Shown here piece by piece: positions 54,711 to 63,734 of a stretch of 64,000 nt of DNA (its first letter is position 1; every line of letters begins with the position of its first letter). The notes under the pieces were generated by a model. The model worked only from the letters and a program-made list of their open reading frames with translations. It searched no databases and was not told the DNA's origin. Location: NCBI GenBank assembly GCA_019090615.1, contig JAHRVQ010000038.1, positions 19,333-83,332 of the forward strand, given 5' to 3'. This stretch comes from Pseudomonadales bacterium (GTDB lineage: Bacteria > Pseudomonadota > Gammaproteobacteria > Pseudomonadales > Azotimanducaceae). Made by a program: the position numbers and the translations under genes.

Positions 54711-55220
54711 TTAGCCTCTTGGTGCGAGTTCAAATACCCAGGTGCCATTGGACTGGACATTCTCAACAGTTGCCCCTGCTTGATATTTTCTATTTATTTC
54801 TGTCACAAGAATAGGAATGATCGGATTATCAGCGGCAATTCGTACGAGTTGCCGCTGATAGATTTTGTTGTCAATCCGCAGTAGAGCACGGCCATCAATT
54901 TCTGCCGCGTAAGGCCATTTTTTCCATATTTTCCCCAGCGTGGAATTCATATAGCCGCTCGGCACATAGAGTTTGCCCTCATGGACTGCCAACCATGTGG
55001 TACGTGATCGGCCAGGTTCGAGCATTTGAAATTCAATGGTTGAACGGTCTTTGATAACTTCCCAGTCTGGCTCAGTGCCTGTTACCCGCTCGCCACTGCT
55101 GAACGGACCACCTGAAAATATTTCTATCGGGCCATCATGGTAGCGCATCGAAAAGATGCCCAGTGCAAGGCTTAAGGTCAGTACCGAAACCAGGCCCAGT
55201 AGCCATTTTAAATATTTCAT
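54711..55220 (-). CDS. Membrane-anchored protein of unknown function
   Basis: 169 residues. One N-terminal membrane segment (WLLGLVSVLTLSLALGIF) is followed by a periplasmic beta-rich domain: DGPIEIFSGGPFSSGE, DWEVIKDRSTIEFQM, HEGKLYVPSGY, KWPYAAEIDGRALLRID and YQRQLVRIA. The pattern suggests a split-barrel-like fold but no named family is recognised. It is divergent from the LPG-synthase-TM-like gene across a 17-bp tandem array. Confidence 0.75.
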   Translation of the reverse strand: MKYLKWLLGLVSVLTLSLALGIFSMRYHDGPIEIFSGGPFSSGERVTGTEPDWEVIKDRSTIEFQMLEPGRSRTTWLAVHEGKLYVPSGYMNSTLGKIWKKWPYAAEIDGRALLRIDNKIYQRQLVRIAADNPIIPILVTEINRKYQAGATVENVQSNGTWVFELAPRG

Positions 55221-55320
55221 AGTGTCCTTTCCTGTTTGCCTGATAAAAACCGTAGCTGCATAGGATATAAGTGTATAGATTACAGCGCGGCATTGATATG
55301 CACAGTGGGCTTGAGACGTC

Positions 55321-55422
55321 TATTCGTCGTGACCCTTTATTCGTCGTGACCCTTTGTTCGTCGTGACCCTTTATTCGTCGTGACCCTTTATTCGTTGTAA
55401 CCCTTTATTCGTTGTAACCTTA
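55321..55422. repeat. 17-bp tandem array, six units
   Basis: Six exact 17-bp units (TATTCGTCGTGACCCTT) from 55321 to 55422; units 5 and 6 carry TTGTAA in place of TCGTGA. Lies in the 350-bp divergent gap 55221-55570, in which nothing else was seen. Confidence 0.95.
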
Positions 55423-55570
55423 TATTTGCTACCTTCTGAAAGTGTATTAATATGCTGTGGTGATCGTTGGTGTATGAATTAACTATGCCAGAATGGAAAT
55501 CGCTGTGCTTTAGTTGCTGCCAACGAATTATAACTGAGCATCTATAACCCTATGGGAAACGTTAGTTGAA

Positions 55571-56581
55571 ATGAATGATTCGGTTAAGACTAAAACCTCG
55601 CCGGCCTCTGATAACGAGACGGCGGGAAAGAAATGGCAGACAACGATTGCCAAATTGACTACCTGGTTAATAACGGTAGGCTGTTTTTATCTTATTTATA
55701 GCCGTGTGGAGTTAGCAGCGGCAAGAGATGGACTGTCAGCAGTAGGGTATTTACAGGCATTTTTTCTTGCAGCTGATTGGTTCTCATGGCTGCTATTGAT
55801 GATTCCCTATTCAATTTATTTCTTTCTGATTGATGCCCATGCAACCTGGCGGCTGGTGAGATGGTTTAATACATCAACGTTGAAATTCACCAATATTCTG
55901 CCCATAAGGGCCAGCGCCTATATCCTTTCGTTGTTGAATGAACAGGTGGGTAAAGGGGCGATATCGCTGTATTTGCTGCGTCGCTATGACGTGCCGGTTT
56001 GGCAGGCAGTGTCTTCTATGATTATGTTGGGTATGGTTGAAATTTATCAGTTGCTATTGTTCTCTGCGGTTGGGGTGTTAATTTATTATGACCTTGTGGT
56101 GCAGGCTTCAACCAATTATCCGTTGCCGACAATAATGTTAACGGTCTATAGCGTGGCTTTTATATACCTGCCCTTACATATTTTGTATTTCAAAGGGTAT
56201 CTGTTGAAGGGTTCGTCATTAAGAGATAAACAACTATTTCACGCTTTCCGCAGGGCAGATATTAAGCATTACTTCTTACTGCTGCTGTTTAAGGCGCCAA
56301 ATCTGTTAGGCGCAGTTTTTGTATATACCTTCGCCTTGTCACTCTTTAAGGTCGATGTTGGTTTTGGTCAGATGATGGCATTTTTGCCCGTTATATTTCT
56401 GGCTGCAGCCTTACCCCTGCCATTTCATGCTGGTGCCCTGGTTCTTTGGACTGTTTTGTTTCCCGGTTATCCTGAAGTGGGCGTCTTCTCAATGGTAATG
56501 CATACCTTTTTTGTGTTGTTCAATGCGGTTATTGGGATGATATTTTTGCCCAGGGCCAACAGGGAATTATTTGCTGACTAA
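55571..56581 (+). CDS. Integral membrane protein, LPG-synthase-TM (flippase-like) family
   Basis: 336 residues with about eight hydrophobic helices. LNEQVGKGAISLYLLRRYDV and MIMLGMVEIYQLLLFSAVGV resemble the lysylphosphatidylglycerol-synthase transmembrane (UPF0104/AglD-like) family, proteins often tied to lipid or polyprenyl-linked sugar movement. The catalytic aminoacyl-transferase half of MprF is absent. Position between a cis-prenyltransferase and a CDP-alcohol phosphatidyltransferase is compatible with an envelope-lipid role. No close symbol is warranted. Confidence 0.7.
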   Translation: MNDSVKTKTSPASDNETAGKKWQTTIAKLTTWLITVGCFYLIYSRVELAAARDGLSAVGYLQAFFLAADWFSWLLLMIPYSIYFFLIDAHATWRLVRWFNTSTLKFTNILPIRASAYILSLLNEQVGKGAISLYLLRRYDVPVWQAVSSMIMLGMVEIYQLLLFSAVGVLIYYDLVVQASTNYPLPTIMLTVYSVAFIYLPLHILYFKGYLLKGSSLRDKQLFHAFRRADIKHYFLLLLFKAPNLLGAVFVYTFALSLFKVDVGFGQMMAFLPVIFLAAALPLPFHAGALVLWTVLFPGYPEVGVFSMVMHTFFVLFNAVIGMIFLPRANRELFAD

Positions 56582-56625
56582 CTATTTTGTAATGAGATAT
56601 TTGTTGCTTAAGTGGGTGCTAGAAA

Positions 56626-57177
56626 CTAATCCACCTTGTCAGACGAGTGAATTTTGATAAAAGTATAGAGCCTTTCAGTAATAGAAATTAAACTACTAAT
56701 TATCAACAGGTAAGCCAGTAACTGGATAATATCGTTGGATAGGAATGACAAATTGCCTGCCTGTTGCAGAATAGGCAGGCCGGCAATGACGAAATACAGG
56801 ATGCCGTTACTACGGCCTATTATACTTGCCCTTAATGGCTGACCGGCAAGTGCCTTAGAATCAAGGGTATATTGTAAAAATGCTAGGATTACCAGCAGTG
56901 GTAATCCCCAGGGTATGAAACCGAGGTACGCCTCAGCAGCTAACATGCTGCCGACGAGCAATGCGTCACTACTATGGTCCAGCAACCCACCGAGCGCTGA
57001 AGTTTGATGCCAGCGGCGGGCAAAATATCCGTCGGCGACATCTGTGACGATGGCCAATATCAGAAGCAGTAATGCTGGGACCCAGGCTTTACTTAGAATC
57101 ATATACACGGCTAAAGGTGTGATGAATAGCCGGCTAATACTTAATATATTGGGTAGGGTGATATAGCGCATATACAT
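56626..57177 (-). CDS. CDP-alcohol phosphatidyltransferase family protein
   Basis: 183 residues, multi-helix membrane enzyme. The full signature D-x2-DG-x2-AR-x8-G-x3-D-x3-D is present (DVADGYFARRWHQTSALGG, then LLDHSSD, ~46-71), so it should be active. N-terminal LPNILSISRLFITPLAVY is like PgsA. It transfers a phosphatidyl group from CDP-diacylglycerol to an alcohol acceptor that cannot be told from sequence. It faces the LPG-synthase-TM-like gene with 44 bp between stops. Confidence 0.9.
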   Translation of the reverse strand: MYMRYITLPNILSISRLFITPLAVYMILSKAWVPALLLLILAIVTDVADGYFARRWHQTSALGGLLDHSSDALLVGSMLAAEAYLGFIPWGLPLLVILAFLQYTLDSKALAGQPLRASIIGRSNGILYFVIAGLPILQQAGNLSFLSNDIIQLLAYLLIISSLISITERLYTFIKIHSSDKVD

Positions 57178-57283
57178 TCAGAGCGGCGAATAGCGGTAGC
57201 TTTGTATAAGCCTGGCTTTGTAGGTAATGCTGAGCCAGGCGTTGAGCTTATAGTTGAATCTATAGTGGAGCGAATAATAGTTG

Positions 57284-58009
57284 TCAAAGATTGTGCGCAA
57301 ATAGACGAAATAGCCTTTCCCAATGACGTTCTGCCGAGGCCTTGTGATAGATACCTTCTCGTTGCGGGAAGGCAAAGCCATGTTCCGCACCGGGATACCA
57401 TTCAATACGATAATTGGTTTTTGCTTCGGTTAATAACTGCTCTAATTCTGTTATTTGACTGGCAGGTGCGTATTGGTCAATTTCGGCACAGGCAAAATAC
57501 ATTTCGCCGCTTATTTTAGCTGCCTCCAGATGGGGTGAATCTGGTTTGTCGGTAATTAATCCAGCACCGTAGATAGATGCAGATACGGCTACTCTGTCTG
57601 CATGTTGGGCAGCTGCGGCAAAAGCAAATGGGCCACTCATGCAGTAGCCAACTACACCGATTTTACCAGCCCGAGCTGCAGACTGGCCTTCAGCATAGGC
57701 AAGCATGCTGCTGATGTCCTGCATGACCATTGGATTGGACAAGGTGTACATTAACTTGAACATTTCTTTCATGCCTGCTTCATCGCGAGATAGTTGAAAT
57801 TCTCGGGTGGTCCTATAATAGAGGTTGGGCAGTATTACGTAGTAACCAACAGTTGCGATACGGCGCGCCATGTCATGTAATTCCTCGCGTTTACCCGGTG
57901 CATCCATCAGGAATAATATGACTGGGTGGGGGCCACCTTCTTCTGGATGGGTAATGAAAGTATTCATTTTGCCGTCGCGAGTCTCAATATCGATATGATG
58001 TTCAAGCAT
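57284..58009 (-). CDS. Dienelactone hydrolase family protein
   Basis: 241 residues with the DLH alpha/beta fold. The nucleophile is Cys in VVGYCMSGPFAF (~123), the acid lies in CAEIDQYAP and the His in GAEHGFAFPQREGIYH, giving a Cys-Asp-His triad. It may act on dienelactones or related esters in ring degradation. It lies 96 bp downstream of the acyl-CoA dehydrogenase pair on the same strand and could belong to that catabolic unit. Confidence 0.9.
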   Translation of the reverse strand: MLEHHIDIETRDGKMNTFITHPEEGGPHPVILFLMDAPGKREELHDMARRIATVGYYVILPNLYYRTTREFQLSRDEAGMKEMFKLMYTLSNPMVMQDISSMLAYAEGQSAARAGKIGVVGYCMSGPFAFAAAAQHADRVAVSASIYGAGLITDKPDSPHLEAAKISGEMYFACAEIDQYAPASQITELEQLLTEAKTNYRIEWYPGAEHGFAFPQREGIYHKASAERHWERLFRLFAHNL

Positions 58010-58105
58010 GATTCTTTCCTTGTTATTGTCGCCCTGGGGCTGTTTCCGTGTTGTTAATGCGCATTAATGAGAAAGCTTGGCCCTTGATGCAGAGCATAAA
58101 AAAGT

Positions 58106-59185
58106 CTAATCGGTTGCAGTCATATGCAGCCAAAGGTTATCTGCGCCAATGTCGACTACCTGCTGACCAAGTTTTTCGGCCCAAAAGTCACCGGTGCCAT
58201 ATTCCGCGCGCCAGGACCACAGCCGCCGAGTAGAAAAATGTAAAATATGTTCATAGGTAAAGCCAAAGGCGCCATGGGCCTGGTGGGCAATACTGGCTGC
58301 CTTGCCTGCGGCTTCACTGGCTCGCGCCTTAGCTGCCGCAATTCGAAATACCATGTCAACCTCTGCCTGGCCTTTTAAAGCCATATCAATGACCGCACAG
58401 GCAGCGGTGCCAGCGGCTCCAACTGCGGCTACTTCGTCTGCGAGTTGGGCCAGGTTTTGTTGTACTGCCTGGAATTTACCAATCGGCTTGCCAAATTGAG
58501 TCCGGTCGTTAACATACAGCACAGATTCGTGTAATGAACGTTCTAATGCGCCGCCAATCTGAATCGCTCGAAGCAGGGCCCCAAACAGCCGGCCGGAATC
58601 ATCAGGCAGGCCAGTGGCGACCCCAACAAGTTCGACCGGCGCGTTATTGAAAACCAGTGTGTCTCTTGGTTCTTTGGCCATATTTTGACTGCTTGTCACT
58701 TCGAAACAGCCTTTTTTTACCAGTCCAACTCGTAGTTCTCCGGCCATTGGCGCAAGCACCACTAGATGCTCGACAGTGCTACCCCAGGGTACACGTTCAG
58801 CTGTGCCGCTGATCTGCCAGTTTGTGCCGACGGCCTTAAATTGCAGCTCAGCATTCTCTGCGCCGCTGGCAAAACTCATAGGCCCCATTGGTGGTTGAAG
58901 GTCTGCCCTGTCCAGTAACCAGCTTGCCAAAATCGTCTCGGCCAGCGGGATAGGTGCGGAATAGCGTCCAGCGCCGTGGAGCACTACCATTGCATCCAGC
59001 CAATCACACCCAACACCGCCATTTTTTTCCGATACTAACGGCATGGTTAGACCGTTATCTTCCACAGCGCGCCAAAGTGCTTCAGGCCAGTCGCCCTGTT
59101 CTGCCTTGGTTAACATTTCGGCAGTTACGATATCTGCGAGTAGCCGGTTGACAGTTTCTGCCAACATAGTTCGTATTTCGCTCAT
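58106..59185 (-). CDS. Acyl-CoA dehydrogenase-like subunit lacking an obvious catalytic base
   Basis: 359 residues. The ACAD fold is recognisable by NGLTMPLVSEKNGGVGCDWL and ESVLYVNDRTQFGKPIGKFQ, but neither usual position carries Glu: the helix-G site reads LLRAIQ and the C-terminal site reads RAEYGTGDFW. The central acyl/flavin segment is also weak. It resembles non-catalytic partners of heteromeric alpha2beta2 enzymes of steroid side-chain degradation (ChsE-type). It starts 112 bp after the stop of the catalytic-type partner. Confidence 0.85.
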   Translation of the reverse strand: MSEIRTMLAETVNRLLADIVTAEMLTKAEQGDWPEALWRAVEDNGLTMPLVSEKNGGVGCDWLDAMVVLHGAGRYSAPIPLAETILASWLLDRADLQPPMGPMSFASGAENAELQFKAVGTNWQISGTAERVPWGSTVEHLVVLAPMAGELRVGLVKKGCFEVTSSQNMAKEPRDTLVFNNAPVELVGVATGLPDDSGRLFGALLRAIQIGGALERSLHESVLYVNDRTQFGKPIGKFQAVQQNLAQLADEVAAVGAAGTAACAVIDMALKGQAEVDMVFRIAAAKARASEAAGKAASIAHQAHGAFGFTYEHILHFSTRRLWSWRAEYGTGDFWAEKLGQQVVDIGADNLWLHMTATD

Positions 59186-59297
59186 TTAATTTCTACTCCG
59201 ATGCTTTTTTTATCTGCAATTTATGCACAACTATTTCTCAATATAAATGGCAACGCGGACTACAGCATTTGTCCGGCGTAGCCTGGCTGTTGGGGCT

Positions 59298-60473
59298 TTA
59301 TCGCAAGCCAAGACCGCGGGCAATAATACCCCGTAGAATTTCTCTGGTGCCGCCGCGTAAAGAATAAGAAACGGAATTCTGGACCAAAAACCCCATTACC
59401 TGTTCCAGGTCACTGCCGTCACCCAGCGTTGGTTCGACGCCAAAAGTTTGTTGCGCGATGGTAGGTATTTCCTGTTCAAAAACTGCGCCCAGGTCTTTAA
59501 CGATTGATCCTTCCAGAGCGGGGTCTTCGCCGGCGTTGAGTTTGCCGGCCACTGACACCGACATCTGTCGCAGGGTGATAAGGTGCGCCACCAATCTGCC
59601 AATGGCTGTATGGCCCTGTGCTGTTGGGTTGTCGCTTAGGCTTTTGATCATTTCCAGTAACAGCTGAATGCTTGACAGGTAACGCTCTGGACCGCTTCGC
59701 TCAAAGGCCAGTTCTGCCATAACCTGGGACCAGCCATTATGCTCGCTACCCACCAGTTGAGTGTCTGGCACGAAGGCGTCTTCGAAGGTGACTTCATTAA
59801 AATGATGCTCGCCCAGCATACTGGTGATTGGTCTGACAAAAATACCATTTTTTTCTTTTAAATCTGTGCCGTCGGGCTCTCGCAGGTCAAGAATGAACTG
59901 GCTTAATCCATCATGGCGATTATTTTCATTGGTTCTGGTGCGAAATAAGGCAATCATGGTATGCGCAGTGTGGGCGCCACTGGTCCATATTTTTCGGCCA
60001 TTGATAAGGTAACCGCCGTCTACTTTAGTTGCTTTGGTACGCACCGATGCCAGGTCCGAGCCACTATCTGGTTCACTCATGCCAATGCAGTAAAACATTT
60101 CCCCACGGGTGACCGGTGGTAAATATTTTTGCCGTTGCGCTTCAGTACCAAAATTGATAAGTAGTGGCCCGCTTTGTCGATCGGCAACCCAGTGCGCGCC
60201 CACAGGTGCTCCGGCAACTAGCATTTCTTCCAGTAATACATACCGCTCGAAAGACGTTCTTTCCTGGCCGCCATATTTTTTTGGCCACACCATGCCAATC
60301 CAGCCGCGTTCACCCATCTTCCTGCTAAAGTCCGGGTCTGATCCGCTCCAGCTTTGGGCACGGGCAAGCGGAGATCGCTGAGCATTGTGTTCGATAAGAA
60401 ATTCACGGACTTCCTGACGTAATGTTGCTGCTGCTGGTGGCAGCTCCACTGGATCAAAGTTGAAGGTTTGCAT
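59298..60473 (-). CDS. Acyl-CoA dehydrogenase (catalytic-type partner)
   Basis: 391 residues with MVWPKKYGGQERTSFERYVL, YCIGMSEPDSGSDLASVRTK, INGRKIWTSGAHTAHTM and VSYSLRGGTREILRGIIARG. The C-terminal base position is Gly (RGGTRE), but Glu ~263 in FERSGPERYL is a candidate helix-G base. Long N- and C-terminal features fit FadE/ChsE-type steroid or branched-chain CoA dehydrogenases. Together with the following Glu-less gene it probably forms a heteromeric enzyme. Confidence 0.9.
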   Translation of the reverse strand: MQTFNFDPVELPPAAATLRQEVREFLIEHNAQRSPLARAQSWSGSDPDFSRKMGERGWIGMVWPKKYGGQERTSFERYVLLEEMLVAGAPVGAHWVADRQSGPLLINFGTEAQRQKYLPPVTRGEMFYCIGMSEPDSGSDLASVRTKATKVDGGYLINGRKIWTSGAHTAHTMIALFRTRTNENNRHDGLSQFILDLREPDGTDLKEKNGIFVRPITSMLGEHHFNEVTFEDAFVPDTQLVGSEHNGWSQVMAELAFERSGPERYLSSIQLLLEMIKSLSDNPTAQGHTAIGRLVAHLITLRQMSVSVAGKLNAGEDPALEGSIVKDLGAVFEQEIPTIAQQTFGVEPTLGDGSDLEQVMGFLVQNSVSYSLRGGTREILRGIIARGLGLR

Positions 60474-60757
60474 TGATGATTCCTTTTAATGCCACCACTT
60501 AATGCCACCACGTTAATGATGCTCAAGGCGCATTGTGCCGGTTTTAATTGGGGCGAAGTAGAACGTATGCCCGAATTATATGATTTCCAGGATGATATAA
60601 AGCAGACAGAATAAACCATTTAATTATAACGATACAAATATTCTGTTATCTGGCTTGAGTTATAAAGGGCAAAAATAAGGCAGGTTGTAGGGATGGCTAC
60701 CTTGAGCTTGGCCGACCACAGATTGCGGCGGCTGTTGGGATGTAGTTTTGATGAAAA
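60474..60757. other. Intergenic region upstream of acyl-CoA dehydrogenase pair
   Basis: 284 bp. TTAATGCCACCAC is directly duplicated at ~60487-60515 just upstream of the start at 60473; nothing else recognisable. Confidence 0.35.
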
Positions 60758-61840
60758 TTAGTGCGGCGCTGAGGAATCCGGTGGGTCAGGGTTGAGCGTG
60801 CGTAGTTCTAGCACCTGCGGCAACGCCTGTACAAATTCGTCAACCACGAGTGGGTCAAACTGCTTGCCGGCATTGTCTCTTAAATATGCCAGGGATCGTT
60901 TGGCCGACCAGGCTTCCTTATACGGGCGTTGTGACGTTAAAGCATCAAATACATCGCAGACTGAAACGATACGCGTTAGTAGCGGGATTTCATTACCTGC
61001 GAGTCCGTCGGGGTAACCCTGGCCATCCCATCGTTCATGATGGGTTTTGGCGATACTGGCAGCAGCATTAAGAAGTTCAGAATCGCTAAAGTCGAGGATT
61101 TTGGCCCCAAGCTCAGCGTGACTTTTCATAATCTCCCATTCTTCACCGACTAGCTTACCGGGTTTCAGGAGTACCTTATCTGGGATACCAATTTTGCCTA
61201 CATCGTGCATGGGGCTTGCTAGGGCGATGATGTCGATCCATTTTTTAGATAAACCCATTCGCTTTGCAATGATTCGACTGCTTTCACTGATGCGGGTGAC
61301 ATGCATGCCGGTTTCGTTGTCTTTATATTCTGCCGCGCGGGCCAGGCAGGCAATTAACTTGACCCTGGATTGATGTATTTCTTCGGTCCTATGCTGCACC
61401 TTGGCCTCTAGTAGCAGGTTCTGGTTTTGTAGTTCTCGATGTAACATATGTATTTCGGCAATATTACCGACTCGAAGTAATAGTTCCGTGCTGTTGAATG
61501 GTTTGGTGACAAAATCCTGGGCGCCACTGCCGAGAGCAATTGTACCGATGTCATCTCGATGGTCGGCGGTTAGAATTAAAATCGGCAGGTACTGGTTTGG
61601 GTAATCCTGAATGAGCTGGGTCATAATATTAAACCCACTGAGCTTGGGCATATGTATATCCAATAAAAGGATATCTGGATCTAAGCGTTGGTACAGCGCT
61701 TTTGCTTTGGTGGGGTCAGCGGTCGAATGGATGTCACAATAGCCGCCTTTGGACAGGAGTTCCGAAGCAATCATAATATCGGTAAGATTGTCATCGACAA
61801 TTAGTATTTTTGCGTTGCGAATTTTATCGCCAAATAACAT
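60758..61840 (-). CDS. Response regulator with HD-GYP phosphodiesterase domain
   Basis: About 360 residues, starting at MLFGDKIRNAKILIVDD because GGAG lies ten bases before that ATG. Receiver domain (~10-125): DDN acid pocket, phospho-Asp in ILLLDIHMP, Lys in FVTKPFN. After a coiled linker is HD-GYP (~165-350): YKDNETGMHVTRISE, SPMHDVGKIGIPD, SHAELGAKIL and the GYP motif ERWDGQGYPDGLAG. Predicted to degrade cyclic di-GMP on phosphorylation. No cognate kinase is adjacent. Confidence 0.95.
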   Translation of the reverse strand: MLFGDKIRNAKILIVDDNLTDIMIASELLSKGGYCDIHSTADPTKAKALYQRLDPDILLLDIHMPKLSGFNIMTQLIQDYPNQYLPILILTADHRDDIGTIALGSGAQDFVTKPFNSTELLLRVGNIAEIHMLHRELQNQNLLLEAKVQHRTEEIHQSRVKLIACLARAAEYKDNETGMHVTRISESSRIIAKRMGLSKKWIDIIALASPMHDVGKIGIPDKVLLKPGKLVGEEWEIMKSHAELGAKILDFSDSELLNAAASIAKTHHERWDGQGYPDGLAGNEIPLLTRIVSVCDVFDALTSQRPYKEAWSAKRSLAYLRDNAGKQFDPLVVDEFVQALPQVLELRTLNPDPPDSSAPH

Positions 61841-61951
61841 ACAAGTCTCCACTGCTTTACTGAGTGTAGCAGAGGCATCTCGATGTTGAATGCGGCGCAA
61901 AAAAGGGCGGCGGCGAATACTGGCTGCCCGTAATTAAAACCGCACCATAGG

Positions 61952-62785
61952 TCAGGACAGCTGATGTTGCTGGGGATTCTGGTTTTTATTCGCGCCTGCC
62001 GCAGCTCTAAAAGCAGGTTTATAATCTTTCAATTCAGTTTTCATCCAGCGATCCCACCAGGTGAAATATAAACCATAGTTGCCGTTAAACTTTTGATGGT
62101 GTAAATCATGGTGGGTGACGCTGGTCATAGAGTCCAGCGGACCATCCACCCAGCTTTGAGGATGGAACTCGATGCCTGAATGTCCCATTGCATTACGTAT
62201 AATCATAATGCCAAGAAAAATAAAGATAACCATGCCGTGTAACGGTAACAGGAAAATTGCCATCGGCATAAAAAGCGCCATTAACAACGCTTCGGGCGGT
62301 GCAAAGCTATAGGCTGCCCAGGGTGTTGGGGTGCGGGACAGGTGATGGATACGATGCGTAAAGGCAAATAATTGGGGCAGATGCATAAGTCTGTGCGCCC
62401 AGTAGAAATAGCAATCATGCAGGATTAACAATAACCCCAAGCTGAGAACGGTATAGGTCCAGCCGTAGTCCGCGACGTCGTCGTATTTATGCAATATGCC
62501 CCGATCTAATGCTTCGATGGTAAATAACGCGACGGTCGCGTAGACGGCGGTAGTCAGCAGGGAATAGAATATCTCTCGGCGAATATCCTGTGGCCGCGCA
62601 ATTCTAGACTGGATACGCCGTTGTGCTGACCAGGCACCAAGTAGCTGGTATAAGACCAGCGATACCAGACCAGCAGCGATGAAATACCGCATCGTGTCCA
62701 GGGCGAATACGCCAAACCAGATTTGTATCTGGGTCAGCAGGGTTTCTAGATAGTCAGGTGATAGGAAACTGGGTTTTGTTGCCAT
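61952..62785 (-). CDS. Fatty acid hydroxylase / sterol desaturase family membrane enzyme
   Basis: 277 residues with about four membrane helices. The di-iron His boxes are HDCYFYWAHRLMH (~125-137), HRIHHLSRTP (~142) and SVTHHDLHHQ (~220-228). Such enzymes hydroxylate or desaturate lipid chains; bacterial substrates are often unknown. The segment GNYGLYFTWWDRWMKT after the last box is typical of the family. It is separate from its neighbours by more than 100 bp. Confidence 0.92.
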   Translation of the reverse strand: MATKPSFLSPDYLETLLTQIQIWFGVFALDTMRYFIAAGLVSLVLYQLLGAWSAQRRIQSRIARPQDIRREIFYSLLTTAVYATVALFTIEALDRGILHKYDDVADYGWTYTVLSLGLLLILHDCYFYWAHRLMHLPQLFAFTHRIHHLSRTPTPWAAYSFAPPEALLMALFMPMAIFLLPLHGMVIFIFLGIMIIRNAMGHSGIEFHPQSWVDGPLDSMTSVTHHDLHHQKFNGNYGLYFTWWDRWMKTELKDYKPAFRAAAGANKNQNPQQHQLS

Positions 62786-63017
62786 GATTATTGGGCCTGT
62801 TGAATGGGTGCATGGTGATGAGTTACAGGCAGTTTTCGGTATTTGTTAACAATATGCTTATCGATATTGAAAAAAAGCTGACGAATTTTGCAATCCTTCA
62901 GCTTTAGAGCAATTCTTCAGTTGCAAATCACTGTTTCGTTTTAGAACAGTGTGTATAGCCGTGCGCTGGTTTAGGGCGGGGCTGAAATGAACATAGTGAT
63001 TCTGTAACTGGTCTTAT

Positions 63018-63734
63018 TTATGACACCAGTTGGCCGCCATCTACATCCAGAGTGGTGCCTGTCATATAGTCATTGGTCAGGGTTAATAAAATCGCACTGG
63101 CTACTTCATCCGCCCGGCCGACTCTACCCAGTGGTATGTTTTTACCCATATTGTCTAGCATGGCAGTTTTATTTTCACCGAAACGGTCAAACATAGCCGT
63201 ATCAATGATGCCCGGTGCGACAGCATTGACACGAATGGGTGCGAGTTCCGCTGCAAGCGCCCGAACAAGGCCTTCAACTGCACTGCCAACACAAGATACA
63301 GCTGCCATGCCGGGACCGCATTTTCTTGCTGGTACGCCACTGATCAGCGTGATTGAGCCATTTTTAGTGAGATTTGGTACGCCCTGCCGAGCAACGCGAC
63401 AATACCCCCAGAATTTATTAAACGCAGCCATAAATTGATCTTCTGTTTGCTCCATGAAGGGTTTCAGTGTTCTGGTGGAGCCTGTTGCAGCTGCGATGAT
63501 GTGGTCCACCTTGCCGACGCGTTGGAATAATGCCTGAAGTCCATCGACATCATGCGTGTCCAGGGTATCAAAGGTGATTCCAGGGTTGTTTTCTCTTGCT
63601 GCGGTAACTTTTTCTGCGGTTCTGCTGACAGCAAAAACCTGGGCGCCTGCTGCTTGCGCCTGTTGTGCCGCTGCCAGACCAATACCAGAGGTACCTCCGA
63701 TGACGATAACGTTTTTATTAGCTAGTTGGGCCAT
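63018..63734 (-). CDS. Short-chain dehydrogenase/reductase-like protein lacking the YxxxK pair
   Basis: 238 residues. The Rossmann motif GGTSGIGLAAA (~13-23), catalytic-type Ser in ITLISGVPARK and LAPIRVNAVAPGIIDT are classical SDR. At the active site the sequence reads PGMAAVSCVGSAVEGL where PG.AAYSASKAAVEGL is expected, so Tyr is Val and Lys is Gly. The C terminus GTTLDVDGGQLV is normal and the gene is otherwise intact. A divergent SDR subgroup with these losses exists; activity is doubtful or mechanistically different. Confidence 0.9.
   Translation of the reverse strand: MAQLANKNVIVIGGTSGIGLAAAQQAQAAGAQVFAVSRTAEKVTAARENNPGITFDTLDTHDVDGLQALFQRVGKVDHIIAAATGSTRTLKPFMEQTEDQFMAAFNKFWGYCRVARQGVPNLTKNGSITLISGVPARKCGPGMAAVSCVGSAVEGLVRALAAELAPIRVNAVAPGIIDTAMFDRFGENKTAMLDNMGKNIPLGRVGRADEVASAILLTLTNDYMTGTTLDVDGGQLVS

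Noticed and set aside
55321..55422. A CRISPR array at the 17-bp repeats (likewise at 18349 and 51175)
   Set aside because: Units abut directly without unique spacers, and no cas genes are present.
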